A stretch of DNA of 64,000 nt from an uncultured Paracoccaceae bacterium. Its GTDB lineage: Bacteria; Pseudomonadota; Alphaproteobacteria; Rhodobacterales; Rhodobacteraceae. Location: contig CAJXSR010000001.1 of assembly GCA_913061275.1 (NCBI GenBank), positions 62,001-126,000 on the forward strand, in the 5' to 3' direction. Below are positions 1 through 7,110 of this stretch, piece after piece. Positions within the stretch are counted from its first letter, which is position 1. The number at the start of each line of letters is the position of its first letter. The notes below the pieces were generated by a model, which had not been told where the DNA came from, made no database searches, and saw only the letters and a list, made by a program, of their open reading frames with translations. Both the position numbers and the translations under genes were made by a program.

Positions 1-25
1 TTTAACATGTAAGGTAAGCTATTAT

Positions 26-901
26 ATGGACTGGCGGAAAATTCCATCCCTTGCTTCACTTCGTGCATTTGAAGCAACAGCACGTCTAAGCAGCTTTAGC
101 AAAGCCGCTCGCGAGCTAAATGTCACGCATGCCGCGATTGCACAGCATGTGCGTAGTTTAGAAGCCGCGTTTTCGGAAACCTTGGTTGTACGACAAGGGC
201 GCGGCATGGCGACAACGACTAAGGGGGCAGCCCTTGCGGAAAGCTTGCAATCCGGATTTTCTACGATTGCGCAGGGTGTCGAAGACTTGCGTCACTTCAG
301 CGAAAACCGGCCCCTGAATATATCCCTGACACCCGCATTTGCCACTAATTGGCTGATGCCACGTATCGGTGATTTTTGGGCAAAACACCCAGATGTAACT
401 GTAAACCTTAACCCTAGCATCAACCTGATAGACCTTGCCCGTGACGGTGTAGATATGGCGATCAGATATGGGCGTGGCGATTGGCGGGGGTTGGAATGCG
501 AAGCCCTGACCAGTGGTGATTATGTTGTTGTGGTACACCCAGATCTGATTGCAGGGCGTACATATAATTGTTTGCAGGATTTAATCGATATTCCTTGGGT
601 GTTCGAAAATCACATGACGGAACGCAAATCTTTGATTGAGAACGAAGGCGTTGATTTAGCAAAAGTGAAGACCAGTATGATGAATACTAATGAGTTGGTT
701 TTGTCTGCGGTTAGGGCAAGATTAGGAATGTCATCGCAACCCCTTGCCTTAGTGGAAAGTGAGATCAAATCAGGTACACTTACCAAGGTCTGTAGTATGA
801 AGGATGATGGCCTAGGTTATTACATGGTTACGCGCAAACACCATGAAACACCTGCTTTGCTGACATTCAAGAAATGGTTGCGCCGCGCGGCAAAAACTTA
901 G
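26..901 (+). CDS. LysR-family transcriptional regulator (GcvA-like)
   Basis: A 291-residue LysR regulator. The winged helix-turn-helix occupies about residues 5-64 (PSLASLRAFEATARLSSFSKAA, then a recognition helix around VTHAAIAQHVRSLE), followed by a periplasmic-binding-like effector domain from about residue 90 to the end. The opening LASLRAFEA and the overall length are typical of the GcvA/AmpR branch. It starts with ATG 10-11 bases after an AAGG. Its stop codon overlaps the regA stop (convergent, 4 bases), so it is not part of the reg operon. The target is unknown; the upstream neighbour lies outside the window, so the partner gene cannot be judged. Confidence 0.85.
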   Translation: MDWRKIPSLASLRAFEATARLSSFSKAARELNVTHAAIAQHVRSLEAAFSETLVVRQGRGMATTTKGAALAESLQSGFSTIAQGVEDLRHFSENRPLNISLTPAFATNWLMPRIGDFWAKHPDVTVNLNPSINLIDLARDGVDMAIRYGRGDWRGLECEALTSGDYVVVVHPDLIAGRTYNCLQDLIDIPWVFENHMTERKSLIENEGVDLAKVKTSMMNTNELVLSAVRARLGMSSQPLALVESEIKSGTLTKVCSMKDDGLGYYMVTRKHHETPALLTFKKWLRRAAKT

Positions 902-1452
902 CGCGGGCTGCGTTTGGCCAAAATGCGCTGTAATGTACGACGGTGCATGTTCAAACGGCGTGCGGTTTCAGATACATTGCGATCACACAGCTCAAACACC
1001 CGCTGGATATGTTCCCAGCGCACACGGTCTGCGGACATCGGGTTTTCGGGGGGTGGCGGTTTTGCACCTGGTATTGCCAGTAATGCGTTAGTAACATCAT
1101 TTGCATCCGCAGGTTTAGCCAGATAATCTGTTGCACCTATCTTCACGGCAGCAACGGCTGTCGCAATAGCGCCGTACCCTGTTAAAACAATAACCTTAGC
1201 TTCTGGGCGGCGGGCCCGCAAAACTTCGACAACATCCAAACCGTTGCCATCAAGCAATCGAAGATCGACAACTGCATATGCTGGAGGTGTTGCGGTACAA
1301 AAGGCACGTCCACCTGCCACCGAGTCTAATGCGGTTGGGTTAAAACCCCTTTTTTCCATTGCACGGGCTAACCGTCTGCGAAATGGTTCATCATCGTCTA
1401 AAATTAACAGGCTGTTATCTTGGCCAATTTCCCGCAGCGTTTCTTTAGACAT
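898..1452 (-). CDS. regA: RegA/PrrA/ActR redox response regulator
   Basis: Response regulator of the RegB/RegA global redox system, which controls respiration, carbon and nitrogen fixation genes in alphaproteobacteria. It has a receiver domain (acidic pocket LDDDE near residues 18-22, phospho-acceptor D63 in VVDLRLLDG, conserved K in LAKPAD), a proline-rich linker (KPPPPENP) and a Fis-type helix-turn-helix at the C-terminus (VSETARRLNMHRRTLQRILAKRSPR), the family hallmark. I start it at the second ATG (MSKE), because this gives 184 residues and puts the aspartate at 63 as in Rhodobacter capsulatus RegA; an ATG three codons upstream (1461) is also possible. It is encoded downstream of senC on the same strand, with regB divergent, as in other Rhodobacterales. 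Confidence 0.95.
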   Translation of the reverse strand: MSKETLREIGQDNSLLILDDDEPFRRRLARAMEKRGFNPTALDSVAGGRAFCTATPPAYAVVDLRLLDGNGLDVVEVLRARRPEAKVIVLTGYGAIATAVAAVKIGATDYLAKPADANDVTNALLAIPGAKPPPPENPMSADRVRWEHIQRVFELCDRNVSETARRLNMHRRTLQRILAKRSPR

Positions 1453-1523
1453 ATTCACCATCTTTTTTTAATTTCTACAGGACATTTTATAGAGAAGAAC
1501 ACCGATGGTCAATTTTATGTGGG

Positions 1524-2120
1524 TTAATTTGCAAAACATGTGATTTTTTGTGCTACTTGTTCAGGAGATTGATCGCGCGAAATATAATCCAGAAATCCAC
1601 TTGGTGACATCAAATAGCTAAACGTCGAATGATCCATAAGATAATCTTCGCCATTTCCGTTTTTACGGTAATATGTTTTGTAAGCTTTTGATGCGACCGA
1701 TACCTGCGCCTCTGTGCCTGTAAGCCCAATCATTTTTTCATGCATAACATCAACATAATCTGACAGTGCTGCAGGTGTGTCGCGGGCAGGGTCTATTGTG
1801 ATAAATACTGGTGTCACATCAATACCTGCCTCATCCAGCAAATCTACTGCCTCTACATTGCGGGCCATATCCAATGGACAAACATCTGGGCAAAATGTGT
1901 ATCCAAAATAAACTAATGACAACCCAGTGATAACATCCTTATCAGTCACAGGCGTACCTTTGTGTGTTACAAGTTCAAATGGCCCACCAATTTGTGGATT
2001 TCCCGCAATAACGCCCGTTGGTGTACAAACAGATGCAGGCTTTAGAAATGCAAAATATACCCCGACGGCAAGCAATGTTGCGGCAGTAGTTGATGCAAGT
2101 ATCGCTATGTGCTTTGACAT
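1524..2120 (-). CDS. senC: SCO1/SenC/PrrC copper chaperone-like protein
   Basis: A 198-residue SCO-family protein with an N-terminal membrane anchor (about residues 5-27), which places the thioredoxin-like fold in the periplasm. The copper-binding CxxxC is in YTFCPDVCP, and the distal histidine is in YLMDHSTFSYL. SCO proteins help assemble the CuA/CuB centres of cytochrome c oxidase. In Rhodobacter this homologue (SenC/PrrC) is also linked to signalling from the oxidase to RegB. The start is ATG with AGGA upstream. It lies 71 bases upstream of regA on the same strand and about 78 bases from divergent regB. The copper ligands are intact, so the periplasmic arm of the system is present even though RegB lacks its redox cysteine. 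Confidence 0.93.
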   Translation of the reverse strand: MSKHIAILASTTAATLLAVGVYFAFLKPASVCTPTGVIAGNPQIGGPFELVTHKGTPVTDKDVITGLSLVYFGYTFCPDVCPLDMARNVEAVDLLDEAGIDVTPVFITIDPARDTPAALSDYVDVMHEKMIGLTGTEAQVSVASKAYKTYYRKNGNGEDYLMDHSTFSYLMSPSGFLDYISRDQSPEQVAQKITCFAN

Positions 2121-2198
2121 TGTATTTCCTGTATAGATTAGTTCTATTCGTTCATCTAACGTCGACCGGCAGAATGCAAGTCACAAGAAGGATAGTCA

Positions 2199-3626
2199 GT
2201 GTCGCACCAAGCTACAAATTTACACGCACGTGAGGCCCGTAGTGACTGGATACGTTTACGGACATTGATAATTTTGCGGTGGCTGGCAATTAGTGGTCAA
2301 GTTTGCACAGTTATTTTTGCAGTTTATTATCTAGAACTTGCGATTCCGTTTCGGCTTTGCCTATTAGTTATAACTGCGTCTGTTCTATTCAATCTGCTTG
2401 CAACGTTTGTTTTACCTTCAAATAAGCGCCTGTCAGAACGCGAAGCAATGATGTCATTATTGTTTGATCTGGGACAGCTTGTTATACTTTTGTATTTAAC
2501 TGGGGGGTTAAACAATCCGTTTGTTTTGTTAATCCTCGCGCCTGTCACGATTGCCGCAACGGCCCTGACACTATATGCAACTTTAGTTTTAAGCATGACA
2601 GCTATCATATTGATAAGCATTCTAAGCTTTTATTACATACCACTTACCACCTTATCAGGGGACATTTTAGAACTACCCAAAATATTCATTGGTGGCATGT
2701 GGGTTGCACTTGCGATTGGTATTTTATTTCTTGCAAGCTACGCACGACGCGTAACTGCCGAGATGTTTTCCATGTCGCAAGCCCTGTCAGCCACACAAAT
2801 GGCGCTTGCCCGCGAATATCAATTAACCGCTTTAGGCGGTGTTGTTGCCGCCGCCGCCCATGAAATGGGAACACCTTTGGCAACAATTAAGCTTGTTTCA
2901 TCTGAGCTAGAATCAGAATTGGAACAATACCCAGAACTACAAGAGGATGCCCTGTTGATTAAGCAACAAGCTGAACGGCTTGGCCATATTTTGAATGATA
3001 TGGGGCGCACAGGAAAAGATGATCTGTTACTGAAACACGCCCCAATTACCGAAGTCGTGCGCGAAGCAGCTGAACCACATGAGAACAGGGGAAAAGAGCT
3101 GATATTTTTGACAAACAAACAAATTGGCAACGCGTATGTGCAAAATACACCAATGGTACCCCGCCATCCTGAAATTATTCACGGGCTAAGGAATTTGGTG
3201 CAAAATGCAGTTGATTTTTCTAACGCGGTTGTTTTGATTGACGTCACTTGGGATGATACGTCTATCCGTATTATGGTGGGTGACGATGGAAGCGGGTATC
3301 CTGTTGATCTACTGGATAGAATTGGTGATCCGTTTATCAGCAAACGTAAAAAATATACACCACGCGATCATGCTTTTACCGATTATCAGGGCATGGGATT
3401 AGGATTGTTTATAGCCAAAACATTACTAGAACGATCTGGCGCCGAATTAACTTTTACCAATGCAGCACCCAATCCATTGCCACAAAAACCTGGGCATGAT
3501 TTACCTGACCCAAGAATTACAGGCGCAATCGTTGGTGTAAAATGGAAACGTGAAGAATTGGAAAAAGATCTAGAAATTGTACGCGAGGCATTAGGGCCAA
3601 ATCAACAATTTGAAAACCTTTCTTAA
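2199..3626 (+). CDS. regB: RegB/PrrB sensor histidine kinase, redox cysteine missing
   Basis: A 475-residue membrane histidine kinase with six hydrophobic segments in residues 20-182, the quinone-site motif GGLNNPF at 102-108, the H-box AAAHEMGTPLATIK with H221, and a C-terminal ATPase domain (N-box NLVQNAVDFS, DDGSGYP, GMGLGLFIAK). It starts at GTG with AAGAAGGA before it. Aligned with Rhodobacter capsulatus RegB, the offset is exactly four (H225 to H221), so the redox-active Cys265 falls on L261 (QAERLGHIL): the cysteine is absent, while MGRTGKDD just after it is conserved. The quinone-sensing motif is kept. Cysteines remain only in the membrane part (C36, C54). The partner RegA and SenC lie divergently upstream. 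Confidence 0.95.
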   Translation: MSHQATNLHAREARSDWIRLRTLIILRWLAISGQVCTVIFAVYYLELAIPFRLCLLVITASVLFNLLATFVLPSNKRLSEREAMMSLLFDLGQLVILLYLTGGLNNPFVLLILAPVTIAATALTLYATLVLSMTAIILISILSFYYIPLTTLSGDILELPKIFIGGMWVALAIGILFLASYARRVTAEMFSMSQALSATQMALAREYQLTALGGVVAAAAHEMGTPLATIKLVSSELESELEQYPELQEDALLIKQQAERLGHILNDMGRTGKDDLLLKHAPITEVVREAAEPHENRGKELIFLTNKQIGNAYVQNTPMVPRHPEIIHGLRNLVQNAVDFSNAVVLIDVTWDDTSIRIMVGDDGSGYPVDLLDRIGDPFISKRKKYTPRDHAFTDYQGMGLGLFIAKTLLERSGAELTFTNAAPNPLPQKPGHDLPDPRITGAIVGVKWKREELEKDLEIVREALGPNQQFENLS

Positions 3627-3688
3627 TAACTGATAAAGTATTTTAAGCTTTGATTGGTTTCATTGGTTTAATGTAAGAATCAGGGCTT

Positions 3689-4870
3689 ATGCTTGAAATC
3701 AGCTTTCTTTTTATTATTTTTATATCCAGCATTCTGTTGGTTAGTATGCTTTTGCGCGTAAAGCTTCCTATTTCTAATACCAATGGTAAATCTTTGCGCT
3801 GGAATGCTGAACTGGTGATGAAGTCAGCCCCTTTTATGGCGTGGGTCGAACATAAAAAACAAGTTAAATGGTCAAATAAGGCCGTAAAACGTACAAATAG
3901 ACAGGTTGAAGCATTGGGAAATGCTGCGTTTACTTTTACTGATTCAACACAAGGGTTTTCTCTTCCTAGGCTTGGCTTGCTACCCCAAAAAGGATCAGAG
4001 CCAAGGAATTTCAACATATTCACCCATAAAATCAATGACATGGATTTTTATTTTGCATTTGCTAATGATGGTGCTGGAAAATCAAAAAAACCGCAAAGCC
4101 AGTTCATTCAAACGTTAAGTGCTACTTTTGCTCATTTACAGGTTGGTATCGCTGTTTTTGACAATAAAAACGAACTGTCCTTGTTTAACCCCGCCCTAAG
4201 CCAACACTTAGGCTTAAGACCAGAATGGTTGTTAAAGAAGCCTAACCTATTAAGTTTCCTAGATCGTTTGCGCGACACAAATATTTTACCTGAGCCTAAG
4301 AGTTACACTTCTTGGCGCAAAACATTTCATAAAATTGAACGCAGCGCTATGAAAGATGATTATCGCGAAGATTGGGAATTACCAGATGGCCGTGCTTTGC
4401 GTGTAATAGGTAGACCACATCCGTCTGGCACAGTGGTTTTTTTGTTTGAAGATGTCACTACAACTTTGGCTATGGAACGTAATTACAGAACAGAAGTTTC
4501 CGTTTACAAAAACACTTTAGAAACAGCAACGGTTGGCTTTGTGGTTTTTGACCGAAATGGGAATAGTGTCTATTCAAACAAAAGGTTAAAGCAAACTTTG
4601 GGAAAGCAATGTGAACACACCACAATTCAAGATTTCTCACTGGCAATGCAAAAAGCTTTCCGCCCAACACCTGCTTGGGGGGATTTTCGGCAGTTTGTTC
4701 TAGATACTTCTGAAAGAACGAGCTGGCAGGCAGATGTACAAACGGTATCGGGCGATCATGTTTCTGTAAATTTCATACCAATTATATCGGGCAACACATT
4801 ATGCGAATTTCATTTCCCACAGAAAATTAATACCGCTATTAATGTCAGTTTAACTTGCGCTGCACAGTAA
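3689..4870 (+). CDS. Membrane-anchored PAS-domain protein without a visible output domain
   Basis: A 393-residue protein with one N-terminal transmembrane helix (LEISFLFIIFISSILLVSMLL, residues 2-22) and a cytoplasmic part with two PAS-like modules: about residues 140-260 (LQVGIAVFDNKNELSLFNPAL ... GRPHPSGTVVFLFEDVT) and about 270-380 (TVGFVVFDRNGNSVYSNKRL). No histidine kinase, cyclase or methyl-accepting domain follows; the protein simply ends. It sits 62 bases after regB on the same strand and 41 bases before tsaE, so it may be co-transcribed with the kinase gene. I recall PAS proteins at this site in Roseobacter genomes, but a function is not known to me. It could bind a ligand and act on RegB or another kinase by protein contact; that is inference. 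Confidence 0.7.
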   Translation: MLEISFLFIIFISSILLVSMLLRVKLPISNTNGKSLRWNAELVMKSAPFMAWVEHKKQVKWSNKAVKRTNRQVEALGNAAFTFTDSTQGFSLPRLGLLPQKGSEPRNFNIFTHKINDMDFYFAFANDGAGKSKKPQSQFIQTLSATFAHLQVGIAVFDNKNELSLFNPALSQHLGLRPEWLLKKPNLLSFLDRLRDTNILPEPKSYTSWRKTFHKIERSAMKDDYREDWELPDGRALRVIGRPHPSGTVVFLFEDVTTTLAMERNYRTEVSVYKNTLETATVGFVVFDRNGNSVYSNKRLKQTLGKQCEHTTIQDFSLAMQKAFRPTPAWGDFRQFVLDTSERTSWQADVQTVSGDHVSVNFIPIISGNTLCEFHFPQKINTAINVSLTCAAQ

Positions 4871-4882
4871 CAATTCTTTAGT

Positions 4883-4897
4883 TTCTGTTTAACAGAA
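4883..4897. promoter_or_regulatory. 15-bp dyad upstream of tsaE
   Basis: Perfect 7-bp arms TTCTGTT / AACAGAA around one central base, ending 14 bases before the GTG of tsaE and just before its AAGGACG ribosome site. In RNA it could form a short stem with a 5-base loop; as DNA it could be an operator. No T-run follows, so it is not a convincing terminator. Function unknown. Confidence 0.3.
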
Positions 4898-4911
4898 CTT
4901 AAGGACGTCAC

Positions 4912-5406
4912 GTGCAATTTACCGTCACATCTAATTCACCACAGGCAACCCAAAACCTAGCAGACGCGCTTGCGCCTATGTTATCTATTGGGGATGTTTT
5001 ATTATTACACGGGGTTGTCGGTGCAGGCAAAACCGACCTTGCCCGTAAGATCATTCAAAACCGAATGGCAAAATTTGACTTATTAGAAGATGTGCCCTCA
5101 CCCAGCTTTACCTTGGTTCAAACATATGATTTAGGGGAAACCCAATTTGTTCATATTGATCTCTACCGTTTATCAAACCCTGATGAAGTTTATGAACTTG
5201 GCATAGAACAAGCATTTGAAGAAGCGGTTTGCCTGATAGAATGGCCTAGCCGTTTGGGTGAAATTGCGCCAAAATCAGCATTAAACATTGAAATTTCTAT
5301 CCTTGGTGAAACCGAACGCGCCTTTAAATTTTATTGGAGTCGCGATGCTGACTGGGATAAGATTAGTACATTACGAAAATTTAATTTGGGCAATACTAGC
5401 GAATGA
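4912..5406 (+). CDS. tsaE: tRNA threonylcarbamoyladenosine biosynthesis ATPase TsaE
   Basis: A 164-residue P-loop ATPase needed, with TsaB and TsaD, to make the t6A37 modification of ANN-decoding tRNAs in the cytoplasm. The Walker A motif is GVVGAGKT (34-41). The family motifs SPSFTLVQTY, HIDLYRL (D83) and LIEWPSRL (E110) are present. Translation starts at GTG, preceded by AAGGACG at good spacing; no ATG fits. The stop overlaps the start of amgK (ATGA, 4 bases), giving translational coupling. The order tsaE-amgK-murU-addB-addA is typical of Rhodobacterales. Confidence 0.95.
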   Translation: MQFTVTSNSPQATQNLADALAPMLSIGDVLLLHGVVGAGKTDLARKIIQNRMAKFDLLEDVPSPSFTLVQTYDLGETQFVHIDLYRLSNPDEVYELGIEQAFEEAVCLIEWPSRLGEIAPKSALNIEISILGETERAFKFYWSRDADWDKISTLRKFNLGNTSE

Positions 5407-6422
5407 ATAACCGGCTTCAAATGCGCAACGATTTTATTCAAAGTTCAGGTTGGACAAACGCCCAAGTTACAACTGTTGCCGGGGACGCATCAAACCGCAG
5501 CTATGAACGCTTGGTAAAATCCGCTGGGCACTCAGTAATATTAATGAATGCGCCGCCTGAAAAAGGCGAAGATGTACAGCCATTTGTACAGATTTTAAAT
5601 GTATTACGTGATAATGGCCTTGCAGCACCAGAATTATTACGGGCTGATATTGAAAACGGGTTTTTATTACTGGAAGATCTGGGGAATGATTTGTTTTCGC
5701 ATGTTTGTAAAACAAACCCAAATATCGAGCGGGCGCTTTATAGGGCCTCTATTGATGTTCTTTTAAAGCTTCATAAGATTAAGACGCCACAAAATATTGC
5801 CCCCTATAATCTTGCGACTTATATACGGGAAGCCGATCTAATAACAAAGTGGTACATCCCCAGCGCCACGGGTCATGCAGTACAAAAGGTATCGGCAAAA
5901 GCCTATCAATATGAAATATCAAACACCTGTAATCTTATTCAAAATACGGCGCCTGTGTTGGTCTTGCGTGATTACCATGCCGAAAATCTTTTATGGCTTC
6001 CCGAAAGGGAAGGTTTGAAAAAAGTAGGGTTGTTGGATTTTCAAGACGCTTTAATAGGCCACCCTGCTTACGATTTAGTCTCATTACTAGAAGATGCTAG
6101 GCGGGATACATCAACACAACTTCAAACAGATATGAAAGCGTATTTCATTCAAAATTCAAACGCCGATCCTGAACGTTTCAACTATGCCTATGCAACGATC
6201 GGGGCACAAAGAAATCTGAAAATTATCGGCATATTTGCGCGGCTTTGTGTGCGTGACGCAAAGCCACAATATGTAGATTTAATTCCACGTGTCTGGGCAC
6301 ACTTGCAACATGACTTAAGCCACCCTAATTTGCAGTCATTGAAAAACTGGGTGGAAAAAAACGTACCTGAACCTACCCCTCAAATTTTAACAAAAATTAA
6401 AGAGGCGTGTCATGCAGCCTAA
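5403..6422 (+). CDS. amgK: AmgK-like anomeric N-acetylmuramate/N-acetylglucosamine kinase
   Basis: A 339-residue aminoglycoside-phosphotransferase-fold kinase. The catalytic loop is RDYHAENLLW with D190, and the metal-binding DFQDALIGHPAYDL begins at D212. In Pseudomonas and Caulobacter, AmgK phosphorylates the anomeric carbon of MurNAc recovered from cell-wall turnover, and MurU then converts the product to UDP-MurNAc, bypassing de novo synthesis (the fosfomycin-sensitive step). The gene overlaps tsaE (ATGA) and murU (the murU ATG lies 11 bases inside), so the three are translationally coupled. Fold and context are clear; the exact sugar is by homology. Confidence 0.88.
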   Translation: MNNRLQMRNDFIQSSGWTNAQVTTVAGDASNRSYERLVKSAGHSVILMNAPPEKGEDVQPFVQILNVLRDNGLAAPELLRADIENGFLLLEDLGNDLFSHVCKTNPNIERALYRASIDVLLKLHKIKTPQNIAPYNLATYIREADLITKWYIPSATGHAVQKVSAKAYQYEISNTCNLIQNTAPVLVLRDYHAENLLWLPEREGLKKVGLLDFQDALIGHPAYDLVSLLEDARRDTSTQLQTDMKAYFIQNSNADPERFNYAYATIGAQRNLKIIGIFARLCVRDAKPQYVDLIPRVWAHLQHDLSHPNLQSLKNWVEKNVPEPTPQILTKIKEACHAA

Positions 6423-7110
6423 AACAGCCATGATCTTTGCTGCTGGCTTTGGCACAAGAATGCGCCATTTAACACAATCGACGCCTAAACCGTTGGTATC
6501 TGTCATGGGAAAACCAATGATAGATCACAGCTTAGCCATGCTATCGGATGCTGGTATTAAATCGGTATTTATCAACACGCATTATCTGGCTGACCAACTT
6601 GAAGACCATGTGAAAAACTATCCTTTCGCAACTGCCATACGCGAAAACCCTGACATTTTAGAAACCGGCGGGGGTTTAAAAAACGCTTTACCTTTAATTG
6701 GAACAGACCCAGTTTTTACGCTTACATGTGATGCAGTTTGGTTTGGTGAAAGCCCCATAACCGAACTAGAAAAACACTGGGCACCAGAGCAGATGGACGG
6801 CTTATTAATGCTGATAAAAAAACCTAATTGTATAGGTTATGCAGGCACTGGGGATTTCTTTTTAAATCCTAAGAACATTTTGCAACCAAAGCATAAAGCC
6901 GATGCAGCACCATATGTATATTCTGGTGTTCAGATTATCAAAACGGATCTGCTAAAAACGATCCCACAAAATAGCTTTTCAATTTGGCGGCTTTGGGAAA
7001 AAATGCTGGCTCAAGACCGCCTATTCGGCACAGTTTATAATGGCGCTTGGGCAGATGTGGGTCACCCCGAAGGCATAGATTTAGCTAACAGAAAAGCCGC
7101 CAATGTTTAA
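6412..7110 (+). CDS. murU: MurU-like N-acetylmuramate-1-phosphate uridylyltransferase
   Basis: A 232-residue sugar-1-phosphate nucleotidyltransferase. The signature FAAGFGTRMRHLTQSTPKPLV is at residues 9-29, and the metal-binding LTCDAVWFG near residue 105. The C-terminal GAWADVGHPEGI is typical of the short MurU type and lacks the left-handed beta-helix of GlmU. It follows amgK with an 11-base overlap and overlaps addB by 8 bases. With AmgK it would turn recycled MurNAc into UDP-MurNAc. A general hexose-1-phosphate nucleotidyltransferase is the alternative, made less likely by the pairing with amgK. Confidence 0.88.
   Translation: MQPKTAMIFAAGFGTRMRHLTQSTPKPLVSVMGKPMIDHSLAMLSDAGIKSVFINTHYLADQLEDHVKNYPFATAIRENPDILETGGGLKNALPLIGTDPVFTLTCDAVWFGESPITELEKHWAPEQMDGLLMLIKKPNCIGYAGTGDFFLNPKNILQPKHKADAAPYVYSGVQIIKTDLLKTIPQNSFSIWRLWEKMLAQDRLFGTVYNGAWADVGHPEGIDLANRKAANV

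Noticed and set aside
1457-1510. Complementary ACCATC / GATGGT pair around the regA start that could hide its ribosome site
   Set aside because: Only six pairs with a loop of about 40 bases; too weak to claim.
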